Below are positions 1 to 8,641 of a stretch of 57,088 nt of DNA, one piece after another (positions within the stretch are counted from its first letter, which is position 1; each line of letters begins with the position of its first letter). The notes beneath the pieces are model-generated. The model searched no databases, was not told the DNA's origin, and saw only the letters and a program-made list of their open reading frames with translations. This stretch comes from Winogradskyella sp. (GTDB lineage: Bacteria > Bacteroidota > Bacteroidia > Flavobacteriales > Flavobacteriaceae), in contig SHBX01000016.1 of assembly GCA_004211785.1 (NCBI GenBank), forward strand, positions 1 to 57,088, in the 5' to 3' direction. Position numbers and translations under genes: made by a program.

Positions 1-407
1 ATAACAGCAGTAATAAAATCTAAGGATGATATCTCTCCTTTGAGTAAAAACCCTTCTGGTTTTAATGAGTTTAAAACACTATTAATTCTAAAAGCGTCAT
101 CATAAGCTGTAAGCACTAACAATTTGGTTTTAGGAGAAGTTAATCGTATCCATTTACCTAAATCTTCGCCAGTATTCATGTTACTAATACTACATTTTGG
201 AATGCTTAAATCTAATACAACTAAATCATAGAAAGTTTCTTTATTTGTTTGCTTAATTTTTTCAATAGCACCTTTAAAATTGGTAGCATAGTCTACATTT
301 AGTTTAGCATCACTAAAATTTGAAAATCCAAATTTTAAAGCTGTTTTGTAGCCGTCGATTATCATTAAATGGTCATCGACGATTAAAATAGAATGTTTAT
401 TTTTCAT
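1..407 (-). CDS. Response regulator, receiver domain (3' part outside window)
   Basis: The reading frame opens at an ATG on the minus strand at 407 and stays open to the window edge, so about 135 N-terminal residues are visible. They form a CheY-like receiver domain. The acidic pair is D11/D12 in VDDH, the phospho-acceptor is D66 in VVLDLS, a Thr follows in LLVLTAYDD, and a Lys sits in GFLLKGE. This is the arrangement expected of a NarL/LuxR-type two-component regulator, whose DNA-binding domain would lie beyond position 1, but that domain is not visible. The partner kinase is not in view. The upstream 408-594 stretch is very AT-rich and holds no recognisable gene. Confidence 0.85.
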   Translation of the reverse strand, partial: MKNKHSILIVDDHLMIIDGYKTALKFGFSNFSDAKLNVDYATNFKGAIEKIKQTNKETFYDLVVLDLSIPKCSISNMNTGEDLGKWIRLTSPKTKLLVLTAYDDAFRINSVLNSLKPEGFLLKGEISSLDFITAV

Positions 408-594
408 TTATAAAATAGGCTAAAACAAATTTTAGTGGGAGATTAAGAATTGCCTAAAATTCTATCTATGTTAAACAAATTTTTGTATAAATGTAATTAA
501 AATCACACAAAAATTAATTATATCTATTATTATTTAAAAATAATATTCTATTAGATAAAAATCAGATTAAGTGTCCCTTTTGTTGTCTCCTTAA

Positions 595-632
595 AACCAA
601 AAAACCCTGTAAATCAAATGTTTACAGGGTTT
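595..632 (-). terminator. Intrinsic terminator of tRNA-Phe
   Basis: A perfect 12-bp inverted repeat (602-613 with 621-632, 7-nt loop) is followed on the minus strand by a T-rich tract (TTTTGGTTTT). It lies six bases past the 3' end of the minus-strand tRNA-Phe. Confidence 0.85.
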
Positions 633-637
633 AAAAG

Positions 638-710
638 TGGTGCCTCCAGGAATCGAACCAGGGACACAAGGATTTTCAGTCCTTTGCTCTACCAACTGAG
701 CTAAGGCACC
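638..710 (-). tRNA. tRNA-Phe (GAA)
   Basis: This 73-nt cloverleaf has acceptor GGTGCCT/AGGCACC, discriminator A, and anticodon stem AAGGA/TCCTT. The loop CTGAAAA gives anticodon GAA. The D-loop has the usual G18G19 and the T-loop is TTCGATT. The 3' CCA is not encoded. Its own terminator follows directly. Confidence 0.97.
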
Positions 711-791
711 AGTTGCTTCATTGCTAAAGCGGATGCAAATATAAATTCATTTTTAGTATTACCAAAAAGAAAATTGTAAAATTTGATTTTA

Positions 792-799
792 TAAATTTG
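792..799 (+). promoter_or_regulatory. Bacteroidota -7 box (TAnnTTTG) upstream of coaX
   Basis: TAAATTTG matches the Bacteroidota -7 consensus TAnnTTTG exactly and lies 17 nt before the coaX start codon. The predicted 5' leader is therefore only about ten bases. A TTG at 774-776 could be part of the -33 element, but the spacing (15 nt) is shorter than ideal. Confidence 0.5.
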
Positions 800-816
800 T
801 CTTTTCTCAAAAGCCT

Positions 817-1545
817 ATGAATCTTATTATTGATGTTGGAAATACCTTGGTGAAATTCGCCATATTCGAAAAGGATAATCTTATTTGGAGAGAAAGCTTT
901 AAGCTTTCTCAATTCAAAAAAGAATATAAATTACTTAAAAAGAAGTTTCCTGAACTCAAATCTGCCATTGTTTCTTCAGTTGGTCGTCTGTCAGATAAAC
1001 AGATAGATTTAATTGAAGCAGACTTTAATGTTTTGGAGTTAAATTCTAATACTAAAGTGCCATTTGTAAATAAATACAAAACGCCAGAAACGCTCGGCGT
1101 AGATCGCATAGCTTTGGTTTGTGCTTCTATGCTAAAGTATTCTGAAAATAATGTGCTTATCATTGATGCAGGAACTTGTATTACTTACGATTTTATTACC
1201 TATAAAAACGAATACTTGGGTGGTGCGATTTCTCCAGGTTTAAGATTGCGTTACAAGTCACTAAATAATTTAACTGCGAATCTTCCGTTATTAGAAACTA
1301 AAGTGCCAAAAAATATAGTTGGCGCTAGTACAGAGACATCAATACATTCTGGCGTGGTTTTAGGAACTGTTAACGAGATTGATGGTGTAATTAACACTTA
1401 TAAAGAAAAATATTCAGATTTAACAGTTATTTTAACAGGAGGTGATGCTAAAATGTTGTCTAAACAATTAAAAAGTAGCATATTTGCGAACTCGGATTTT
1501 CTGCTTGAAGGTCTAAATTATATTCTAGAATTTAATTCGAAATAA
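817..1545 (+). CDS. coaX: Type III pantothenate kinase
   Basis: CoaX phosphorylates pantothenate using ATP, the first committed step of coenzyme A synthesis, in the cytoplasm. The 242-aa length suits the family. The ASKHA-fold phosphate loop IIDVGNT is at residues 4-10. The DAGTCITYD block (about 117-125) carries the catalytic and potassium-site region, and GGAISPGL follows. A late TGGDA motif is the adenosine loop. The ATG at 817 puts the phosphate loop at the expected position. The stop codon shares one base with the next ATG (1545), so the downstream outer-membrane protein is probably translationally coupled. It heads a seven-gene co-directional run. Confidence 0.95.
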   Translation: MNLIIDVGNTLVKFAIFEKDNLIWRESFKLSQFKKEYKLLKKKFPELKSAIVSSVGRLSDKQIDLIEADFNVLELNSNTKVPFVNKYKTPETLGVDRIALVCASMLKYSENNVLIIDAGTCITYDFITYKNEYLGGAISPGLRLRYKSLNNLTANLPLLETKVPKNIVGASTETSIHSGVVLGTVNEIDGVINTYKEKYSDLTVILTGGDAKMLSKQLKSSIFANSDFLLEGLNYILEFNSK

Positions 1546-2870
1546 TGATTAAAAAATTTATTGTAATTCTTATTACAATTATTAGTTGTCAAGTCTATGC
1601 ACAGCAAGGGACAGCATCACCTTATTCTTTTTACGGAATAGGTAGCTTAAAGTTTAGAGGTACTGTTGAGAGTAGAGGAATGGGTAGCATAGGCTCTTAT
1701 ATAGACAGTTTGCATATTAACCTTAGGAATCCAGCATCTTACGCAAGTAAAAACCTCAAAGCCTCTCCTTATGATGGCGAGAGCAGACCAGTTAAATTTT
1801 CTGTTGCAGGTTCTTTTAGCAGTGTAGGTCTTAATAGTGATACAGATTCTGAAAACGCAAGCACGTCTACTTTTGATTATATAGCTGTATCAATTCCTTT
1901 GGGGAGATTTGGTGCAGGATTTGGCTTGTTGCCATTTACGTCGGTTGGGTACAAGCTTCAAGATACAAATCCTATGCAAAATGATAGGGTAGATTTTAGG
2001 TATGAAGGAGAAGGTGGACTTAATAAAGCGTTTTTAAGTTTGGGATATCTTGTAAACGATAATTTTTCTATCGGTGTAGATGCCAATTATAATTTTGGAA
2101 ATACTCAAAACAGCGCCATTCAGTTTTTATATGATACTAATGGTAATATTATACAGTTTGCGACTAGAGAAAACAATAGATCAGATTTAAGTGGTCTAAA
2201 TTTTAACTTTGGTGCTTCATATAAAGGTAAGCTAAATGACAAATTAGAATTGTCAGCAACGGCTACATATTCACCTGAAAGTAGCCTGACTTCAAAAAAT
2301 GACCGTTCACTCTCGACAGTAATAGTTACAGTTCTAGGAGACGAGTTTGTACAGAATACCATAGATGTAGATTTATCTGGTAGCGGATTAGAAGAAACAG
2401 ACCTTAAGTTACCAAATAGATTTTCTTTAGGCTTTGGTGTTGGCGAAACTTCAAAGTGGTTTGCAGGTGCAGAATATGTTTCTCAAAATACAAGTGTATT
2501 TGATAATCCTATTTTTAGTACTACTAATTCATCATACGAAAACGCGTCTTCTTTTGCAGTTGGTGGTTTTTATATCCCTAACCATAGATCACTATCAAGT
2601 TACTTTAAAAGAGTCGTTTATAGAGCTGGTGCTCGTTTCGAAAACACAGGATTAGTTGTAAATAATGAATCCATAAACGAGTTTGGCATATCTTTTGGTC
2701 TAGGTTTACCAGTTGGTCCTTCAACAAACACATTTTCTGAAATTAATTTAGGCTTTGAGTTTGGTCAAAGAGGAACAAAGAATAGAGATTTAATTCAAGA
2801 AAATTTCTTTAATCTCAACGTAAGTCTATCTTTGAGTGATAGATGGTTTAAAAAACGAAAATATAACTAA
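1545..2870 (+). CDS. Outer-membrane beta-barrel protein of unknown role
   Basis: The 441-aa product has a typical signal peptide (MIKKFIVILITIISCQVYAQ) and then a glycine- and aromatic-rich sequence with alternating hydrophobicity. Recurrent SLGFGVG-, FRYEGEGG- and NFGASYK-like strands are those of a transmembrane beta-barrel. It resembles FadL/OmpP1-like barrels in general build, but I see no ligand-specific motif. It overlaps coaX by one base and sits 14 nt before a TPR protein, so it belongs to the coaX operon. Location in the outer membrane is inferred. Function is unknown. Confidence 0.8.
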   Translation: MIKKFIVILITIISCQVYAQQGTASPYSFYGIGSLKFRGTVESRGMGSIGSYIDSLHINLRNPASYASKNLKASPYDGESRPVKFSVAGSFSSVGLNSDTDSENASTSTFDYIAVSIPLGRFGAGFGLLPFTSVGYKLQDTNPMQNDRVDFRYEGEGGLNKAFLSLGYLVNDNFSIGVDANYNFGNTQNSAIQFLYDTNGNIIQFATRENNRSDLSGLNFNFGASYKGKLNDKLELSATATYSPESSLTSKNDRSLSTVIVTVLGDEFVQNTIDVDLSGSGLEETDLKLPNRFSLGFGVGETSKWFAGAEYVSQNTSVFDNPIFSTTNSSYENASSFAVGGFYIPNHRSLSSYFKRVVYRAGARFENTGLVVNNESINEFGISFGLGLPVGPSTNTFSEINLGFEFGQRGTKNRDLIQENFFNLNVSLSLSDRWFKKRKYN

Positions 2871-2884
2871 CAAAAATTTAAAAG

Positions 2885-4261
2885 ATGAAGACGAAGATTA
2901 CATTACTACTCATGGCTTTGCTTGTTGGCTTTAACACAAGTTATGCACAGCAAGATGAAGAGTGTATGAATAACTTATCTATTTTCGATTCTTATGCTAA
3001 GAACAAAAAATACGATGAAGCTTATGAATCATGGATGAAAGTAAGAACTAAATGCCCTCAGTTTAACAGAGCTATTTATGTTAGAGGAGAAAAGATTTTA
3101 GAGCATAAAATCAAAAACAGTTCTGGAGAAGAGAAGATGTCTTTTGTTAAGGATTTAATGAAGCTTAACACGGAATATAATCAGTACTTTGCAGCTAAGC
3201 ACCCAACGGGAAAAATGCTTGATGATATAGCGCAAATGTCTTATGAGCATAGAAAAGAGTTAGGCTATAGTAATCAAGAACTTTACGATATGTTTGATAA
3301 GGCTTTTAAAGAAGACTTAAAGAACTTTAAATCACCTAAAGGACTTTATACTTATTTTTCTTTAGCAGTTGATTTATTTGATGCTGGTAAAATGTCAGCG
3401 CAAGATTTATTTGATAAGTATGATGATGTTAATGATAAGATAGAGGCTGAAGTAGGTCAGTTATCTGAGAAACTTAACAAGTTAATTCAAAAAGAAGAGG
3501 CTGGTACAGCTTTAACTAAGAAAGAGAATAGTAGGAAAAGAAGTTACGAGAGTTACTTAAAAGCTTACGATAAAATTTCTGGTAGTGTAGATACAAAAAT
3601 AGGTAACAGAGCAACTTGTGAAGTTTTAATTCCTTTATATCAAAAAGATTTTCAACAAAACAAAAATGATGCGAAGTGGTTACAACGTGCTATGAATAAG
3701 ATGTATTCTAAAGATTGTACAGATGACCCAATGTTTATTAAAGTTGTACAGCAGAAAAATTCTATTGAGCCAAATGCAGATACTGCATATTACTTAGGAG
3801 TATTAAAAGAGAAAGAAGGTAAAACTTCTGAGGCAGAGCAGTATTACAAGCAGTCAATGGATTTACAGACAGATCCTTTAAAAAAATGGAAATTAGTATA
3901 CCGTCTTGCTGAAAAGAATAGAAAGAAAGGGTCTTACGGAAAGGCTAGGCAATTATATAGAGAAGCATTAAAGTTGAATCCTTCTAATGGTAATCCTCAC
4001 TTAAGAATTGCGGGTATGTATGCTAGCAGTGCTAACAATTGTGGAAGCGATGTGTTTAATAAAAGAGCAGTATACTGGTTAGCAGCTTCAGAAGCTCGTA
4101 AAGCAGGTAGAGTAGATGGACGTTTAAAGAAAGCAGCGGCACAAACAGCAGCAAGCTATTCTGCTAAAGCTCCAGATAAGAGTATGATTTTCTCTAAAGG
4201 CAATTCTGGACAAACTATTAAAATAGGATGTTGGATTGGAGGATCTGTTAGAGTACCTTAA
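2885..4261 (+). CDS. Secreted tetratricopeptide-repeat protein
   Basis: The 458-aa protein starts with a signal peptide (cleavage after about residue 21, SYAQ). It then has a Lys-rich alpha-helical body. TPR-like units are clearest at about 295-375, with ADTAYYLGVLKEKEGKTSEAEQYYKQSMDL followed by a YGKARQLYREALKLNP repeat given here in part. The C-terminus ends in a hydrophobic, glycine-rich segment (KIGCWIGGSVRVP). No catalytic motif is seen, so a periplasmic scaffold role is likely. It lies between the barrel protein and lptC in the same operon, which suggests an envelope-biogenesis function, but this is inference. Confidence 0.8.
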   Translation: MKTKITLLLMALLVGFNTSYAQQDEECMNNLSIFDSYAKNKKYDEAYESWMKVRTKCPQFNRAIYVRGEKILEHKIKNSSGEEKMSFVKDLMKLNTEYNQYFAAKHPTGKMLDDIAQMSYEHRKELGYSNQELYDMFDKAFKEDLKNFKSPKGLYTYFSLAVDLFDAGKMSAQDLFDKYDDVNDKIEAEVGQLSEKLNKLIQKEEAGTALTKKENSRKRSYESYLKAYDKISGSVDTKIGNRATCEVLIPLYQKDFQQNKNDAKWLQRAMNKMYSKDCTDDPMFIKVVQQKNSIEPNADTAYYLGVLKEKEGKTSEAEQYYKQSMDLQTDPLKKWKLVYRLAEKNRKKGSYGKARQLYREALKLNPSNGNPHLRIAGMYASSANNCGSDVFNKRAVYWLAASEARKAGRVDGRLKKAAAQTAASYSAKAPDKSMIFSKGNSGQTIKIGCWIGGSVRVP

Positions 4262-4268
4262 TTACTAA

Positions 4269-4823
4269 GTGAAAACAAAATATTTACATATAATTTTTAA
4301 CATAGTCACAGCAATTGCTGTGACTATGTTTTTTTCATGTAAAAACAACTTTAAAGATGTGCAGCAAGTTGGTGTTTTGCAAAATGAACCTATTGGTGTA
4401 GCAGATACCATAAACTTAAAGTATACAGATTCTTTTAAGTTAAAAGCAAATCTTTTAAGCCCTAAAATGTTGGATTACTCAAACCGTAATTTTGCGTTTT
4501 CAGAATTCCCTGAAGGTATTGAGCTTGTAATCTATGACGAAGAGGGTAACAAAAACAAAATTTTTGCAGACTATGCCATTATCTATAGTGAAACAGATTT
4601 AGTAGACCTTCGTGGTAATGTTATTTTGGCTACACATAAAAAAGATTCCTTATTTACACCACAAATGTATTTTGATCAAACAAGTGAATGGGTGTTTACA
4701 AATGAGGTATTTAGACTGCGTTCTGAAGGAACAGATGTCTCAGGAAGAGGCTTTGATTCCGACAGGAATTTTGATGATTACGAAATGCTTGAATTTGCAG
4801 GTGACATCGAAGTCAATAATTAA
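4269..4823 (+). CDS. lptC: LPS export periplasmic protein LptC
   Basis: LptC accepts lipopolysaccharide from the LptBFG transporter at the inner membrane and passes it to LptA. The 184-aa protein has an N-terminal hydrophobic segment ending in FFSC at about residue 24, so it is probably a lipoprotein. A beta-rich LptC/OstA-like body follows, with the typical run of 'VIYDEEGNKNKIFADYA', 'DLVDLRGNVILAT' and 'ANEVFRL'-like strands. The start is a GTG at 4269, seven bases after the upstream gene's stop; no in-frame ATG would keep the signal region. Identification rests on fold-like pattern and context, and is good but not certain. Confidence 0.8.
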   Translation: MKTKYLHIIFNIVTAIAVTMFFSCKNNFKDVQQVGVLQNEPIGVADTINLKYTDSFKLKANLLSPKMLDYSNRNFAFSEFPEGIELVIYDEEGNKNKIFADYAIIYSETDLVDLRGNVILATHKKDSLFTPQMYFDQTSEWVFTNEVFRLRSEGTDVSGRGFDSDRNFDDYEMLEFAGDIEVNN

Positions 4824-4853
4824 CTACCTTTGTGCTACAACATCTAAATTATC

Positions 4854-5051
4854 ATGATTAAAGCACTTAAAATCTTTCAATACGCCTATATAATATTTGC
4901 AGTTCTATTTGCTTGGGACGCCATTTCAAATTGGTCAGTAGATAGAAGTCGCAGTTATATATCTTTACTCTTTGCTGCGCTCGCAGTATTTATGTTTTTC
5001 TTTCGTAAGCGTTTTAGAAAAAAGTTTCAAGACCGCCATAACAATAAGTAA
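4854..5051 (+). CDS. Small two-helix membrane protein
   Basis: This 65-aa protein has two hydrophobic helices (about 7-24 and 34-51) and a strongly basic C-terminal tail (RKRFRKKFQDRHNNK), which would sit in the cytoplasm. Its stop overlaps the ATG of the next gene by one base, indicating coupling to the CNNM/CorC protein. Its position between lptC and that protein makes it a real gene despite its size. Function is unknown. Confidence 0.75.
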   Translation: MIKALKIFQYAYIIFAVLFAWDAISNWSVDRSRSYISLLFAALAVFMFFFRKRFRKKFQDRHNNK

Positions 5052-6337
5052 TGACTCTTGATGCCATAATTATTATTGTATCACTTTTACTATCCGCTTT
5101 TTTCTCTGGGATGGAGATTGCTTATGTGTCTTCAAATAAAATCCATATAGAATTAGAGAAAAAACAAGGTGATTTTTTAAGTAAACTTTTGGCAAGGCTT
5201 ACAGCAAAACCTTCAAAATTTATTACCACTATGCTTATTGGTAACAATATTGCATTGGTTATTTATGGTTTTAAAATGGGAGAGATTTTGGTGCATTGGT
5301 TTCAGAGTTTCTCGACTGATTATGTGGTTGTTAATTACTTGTTTTTTGAACTTCAATTACTGTCACAGACAATAATCTCTACGGCTATTATTTTATTGAC
5401 AGCAGAGTTTTTGCCTAAGGTGTTTTTTCAGATATACTCCAATACATTACTTAAATTTTTTGCTTTACCAGCATATTTGTTTTATCTGATATTTACACCA
5501 ATATCGGAGTTTGTAATATGGATATCGGACTTTGTGCTCAAAACTTTTTTTAAGACTGAAGGTGATGCTGTTGAGCTTGCATTAACCAAAGTGGAGTTAG
5601 GTAATTTTATTACAGAACAAATGGAAACTGTTGAGGCACACGATGAGGTTGATAGTGAGATACAAATATTTCAGAATGCTTTAGAGTTTTCAGAAGTAAA
5701 AGCTAGAGAAGTTATGGTGCCACGAACCGAAATCATGGCAATTGATATTTCGGAATCGATAGAAAATTTACGACAGATTTTTGTTGATACTGGCTATACT
5801 AAAATAGTAGTCTATAAAGAATCTATAGACGATATTATTGGCTACGTCCATTCTTTTGAATTGTTTAAAAAACCTAAGACAATAAAGTCTATTGTAATAC
5901 CTGTAATTTTTGTGCCAGAAACTATTCTTATTAAAGATGTACTGAATCTGCTCACTAAAAAGCGAAAAAGTATTGCAGTAGTTATTGATGAATACGGTGG
6001 TACTTCTGGTATGATGACCGTTGAAGATATTATTGAAGAATTATTTGGTGAAATTGAAGATGAACATGATAGTCTAGTACTTACCGAAGAACAGCTTACT
6101 GAAGATAGTTTTAACTTTTCTGCGAGATTGGAAGTCGATTACATAAATGAAACATATAAAATTAATCTTCCAGAAAGTGAAGCTTATGAGACATTAGGCG
6201 GATTCATCGTTAATCATACCGAAGATATTCCAGAACTAGGAGAAACGATTAGAATAGGAAATTTCAAATTCAAAATTACAGAGGTTTCCTTAACAAAAAT
6301 AGATAGTGTACATCTCAAATTATTGCCCGAGGACTAA
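5051..6337 (+). CDS. CNNM/CorC-family membrane protein with CBS pair
   Basis: The 428-aa protein has the DUF21/CNNM membrane domain at residues 1-190, including the opening motif SAFFSGMEIAYVSSN. A Bateman module of two CBS domains follows (about 205-330, with AREVMVPRTEIMAID and VIDEYGGTSGMMTVEDIIEELFG in part). The CorC/HlyC C-terminal domain covers about 345-425. The family is linked to divalent cation (Mg/Co) efflux or homeostasis, and the CBS pair probably senses adenine nucleotides. It is often called 'hemolysin' in annotations, without good support. The gliding protein GldE belongs to the same family, but the gldD neighbour is missing here, so that name is not used. Confidence 0.88.
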   Translation: MTLDAIIIIVSLLLSAFFSGMEIAYVSSNKIHIELEKKQGDFLSKLLARLTAKPSKFITTMLIGNNIALVIYGFKMGEILVHWFQSFSTDYVVVNYLFFELQLLSQTIISTAIILLTAEFLPKVFFQIYSNTLLKFFALPAYLFYLIFTPISEFVIWISDFVLKTFFKTEGDAVELALTKVELGNFITEQMETVEAHDEVDSEIQIFQNALEFSEVKAREVMVPRTEIMAIDISESIENLRQIFVDTGYTKIVVYKESIDDIIGYVHSFELFKKPKTIKSIVIPVIFVPETILIKDVLNLLTKKRKSIAVVIDEYGGTSGMMTVEDIIEELFGEIEDEHDSLVLTEEQLTEDSFNFSARLEVDYINETYKINLPESEAYETLGGFIVNHTEDIPELGETIRIGNFKFKITEVSLTKIDSVHLKLLPED

Positions 6338-6436
6338 TCCTATTCTTGTCAGTCAAAAAAGAGGCGTCTTCCTTTTATTATTTGGTATAAAATGTTATTT
6401 TCGCACACTTAATTTCAACAAACTATATACCATAAA

Positions 6437-8581
6437 ATGGCAGTTTTAAATAAAATCAGACAGCGTTCGCTAGTATTAATTTTGGTAATAGCAATGGCAT
6501 TATTTGCCTTTGTTATTGGAGATGTCTTCAAAAATTCAGATTCTTTTGGTACGTCGCAAGATATCATTGCAACAATCAATGGCGAGGATATTAAAAGAGA
6601 ACCATTTATGCTAGCGGTTCAGAACAGACAACAACGTTCAGGCCCAAATGCTACAGAAACACAGATAAAGAACCAAGTTTACAACGAAGAGCTTAGACGT
6701 ATTATTCATAATACAGAATTCGAGAAATTGGGGCTTTCTGTTGAGAAAGATAAAATGCGTGAGCTTTTAGAAACTAGTTTTGGAGCTTACCCAGAGTTTC
6801 AAAATCAGGATAGCATTTTTGATGTTAACAGGCTTAATGCATTTATTGCTAATCTTAAAGATATTCAACCTCAAGGTGCACCTTTGAGTACGTTTACAAT
6901 TAATTATGCACAATGGACAAATAATGAGCAATCTCTTGCTAGCGGTGCTTTAAATCAGCAATATTACAACTTAGTAAAAGCTGGTGTTAATGCTACAGTT
7001 GCAGAAGCAGAAGATGAGTATTTAGCAGATGCGCAAACTGTGGATGTCAAATATGTACAAGTACCTTACACAAGTATTGCAGATAGTTTGGTAGACGTAA
7101 GCAAGTCTGAGATTAAGGCTTACATGGAAAAAAATAGAGATTTGTACGAGGTTGATGAGACAAGAGAGATATTATTTGTTGAGTTTAGAGAAGACCCGTC
7201 AAAAGAAGATGAAGATGCTTTAAAAGCTTTATTATTAGGTCTTAAAAGTGATAAATTTGAATATAATGCAGCAACTAAAGACACTGATACCATTTTGGGT
7301 TTTGATAACACAGACAATATTGAAGCATTTGTAAATAATAATTCAGACATCAAATTTTCTAATGAATACCTAAGACCTTCTCAATTAGGAGCTGCTAAAG
7401 ATAGTTTAGCTAACACTAAAATTGGAGAATATTATGGACCATATAAAGATGGGACTTTCTATAAGTATTCTAAAGTTTTAGATAGAGCGAGTAAAGCGGA
7501 CTCAGTAAAAGTCCGTCATATATTAATTCCTTATGTAGGTGCTACTAGAGCTGCAGCTGACGTTACTAAAACACCAGAAGAAGCTAAAGCGACCGCAGAT
7601 AGTATTTTTAGTGCGCTTAAAGGAAACCGGTCTAAGTTCAAAGATTTATTAGAGTTATCTTCTGATAAAGTAAGTAACGAAAAAGAAGGTGTTATAGAGT
7701 TTACATACAACCAAGGATTTGCTCCTGAGTTTAAGGCTTATGCTTTTGACAATAAGAAAGGTGATATGGATGTTGTAGAAACAGGTTTTGGTTATCACAT
7801 TATCGAAGTTTTAGATCAAACTTCTTTTAATGCTACAACTAAGTTAGCAACAATAGCTCGAGAAATTGAGGCATCAGAAAAAACAATTGATGATGTTTTT
7901 AACGGGAAGCAAAAATTTGAAATCGCTGCTGAGTCAGGAGATTTCAGAGAATTAGCAGAAGAGCGTGGTCTAACGGCTAAGCCAGTAACGTTTAAAGAGC
8001 TTGATGAAAATATACCAGGTATAGGAAGTCAAAGACAAATTGTACGTTGGGCGTATGACCAAGACACTAAAGTGGGTGATTATAAAAGTTTCACAGTCTC
8101 TGGAGTAGGTTTTGTAGTTGCGCAATTAGTTGATGTTAATGAAGAAGGTTTAATGGATGTTGAGAGTGCAACAACACCAGTTTTAGCAGCTGTACGTAAA
8201 GAGAAAAAAGCAGAAATAATTCGTAAAAAGATATCTGCAACTACTTTAGCAGAGATTTCTACAAACCAAGGGCAAACAGTTAAAACTGCTACGGGATTAA
8301 CAATGAAAAACACAACACTTTCTGGTGCTGGTGTTGAGCCAAAAGTAATTGGTTCGGCATTTGGTTTACCACAAGGAGCCGTTTCTAAGCCAATTGATGG
8401 TGAGAAAGGTGTTTATGTTGTTGAGGTTACTAAAATTACTGAAGCAACAAAACTAGAAAACTATGCTGCAATTTTAGCACGTTTAAGTAATGCACGTAAA
8501 GGTACAGTGCAAACTCAAGTGTATTCAGCATTAGAGAAAGCTGCAGATGTAGATGATAATAGAGCAAAAACAGTTTACTAA
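6437..8581 (+). CDS. PpiD/SurA-like periplasmic peptidyl-prolyl isomerase
   Basis: The 714-aa protein has one N-terminal transmembrane helix (about 12-30), anchoring a large periplasmic part. A SurA_N-like chaperone region comes first, then a parvulin domain (about 355-470). That domain starts with VRHILIPY and carries the late GYHIIEV motif. A long C-terminal chaperone-like region (DVNEEGLMDVESATTPVLAA and following) completes it. This is PpiD architecture: an inner-membrane-anchored foldase for outer-membrane and secreted proteins leaving the Sec channel. It closes the coaX-to-foldase run; a 14-bp terminator hairpin follows 27 bases downstream. Length is larger than E. coli PpiD (623 aa), as is common in Bacteroidota. 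Confidence 0.88.
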   Translation: MAVLNKIRQRSLVLILVIAMALFAFVIGDVFKNSDSFGTSQDIIATINGEDIKREPFMLAVQNRQQRSGPNATETQIKNQVYNEELRRIIHNTEFEKLGLSVEKDKMRELLETSFGAYPEFQNQDSIFDVNRLNAFIANLKDIQPQGAPLSTFTINYAQWTNNEQSLASGALNQQYYNLVKAGVNATVAEAEDEYLADAQTVDVKYVQVPYTSIADSLVDVSKSEIKAYMEKNRDLYEVDETREILFVEFREDPSKEDEDALKALLLGLKSDKFEYNAATKDTDTILGFDNTDNIEAFVNNNSDIKFSNEYLRPSQLGAAKDSLANTKIGEYYGPYKDGTFYKYSKVLDRASKADSVKVRHILIPYVGATRAAADVTKTPEEAKATADSIFSALKGNRSKFKDLLELSSDKVSNEKEGVIEFTYNQGFAPEFKAYAFDNKKGDMDVVETGFGYHIIEVLDQTSFNATTKLATIAREIEASEKTIDDVFNGKQKFEIAAESGDFRELAEERGLTAKPVTFKELDENIPGIGSQRQIVRWAYDQDTKVGDYKSFTVSGVGFVVAQLVDVNEEGLMDVESATTPVLAAVRKEKKAEIIRKKISATTLAEISTNQGQTVKTATGLTMKNTTLSGAGVEPKVIGSAFGLPQGAVSKPIDGEKGVYVVEVTKITEATKLENYAAILARLSNARKGTVQTQVYSALEKAADVDDNRAKTVY

Positions 8582-8608
8582 GTATAGTAAATTACAGTTA
8601 CAGATATT

Positions 8609-8641
8609 AAAAAAGGCTTTGCAATTCGCAAAGCCTTTTTT
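8609..8641. terminator. Bidirectional terminator between convergent genes
   Basis: A perfect 14-bp inverted repeat (8609-8622 with 8628-8641, loop AATTC) starts with A6 and ends with T6, so it can act on both strands. It separates the PpiD-like gene (+) from the GHMP kinase (-) and overlaps the kinase stop codon. Confidence 0.9.

Noticed and set aside
528..545. AT-only inverted repeat upstream of the first response regulator
   Set aside because: Eight A-T pairs with a two-base loop in very AT-rich sequence; expected by chance and without a G or C pair.
2434..2655. 73-aa open frame inside the outer-membrane protein gene
   Set aside because: Same-strand shadow frame; the barrel protein is continuous through it, with no sign of a frameshift.
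4612..4857. 81-aa open frame overlapping lptC
   Set aside because: It is a frame-shifted shadow of lptC with unlikely composition and no family features.
5051..6337. Calling the CNNM/CorC protein GldE (gliding motility)
   Set aside because: Same family, but gldD and other gliding genes are absent from the neighbourhood, so the general family name is safer.
6354..6376. Possible terminator between the CNNM/CorC gene and the PpiD-like gene
   Set aside because: The A-rich and T-rich sides pair for only four to five bases; not a convincing hairpin, so the genes may be cotranscribed.
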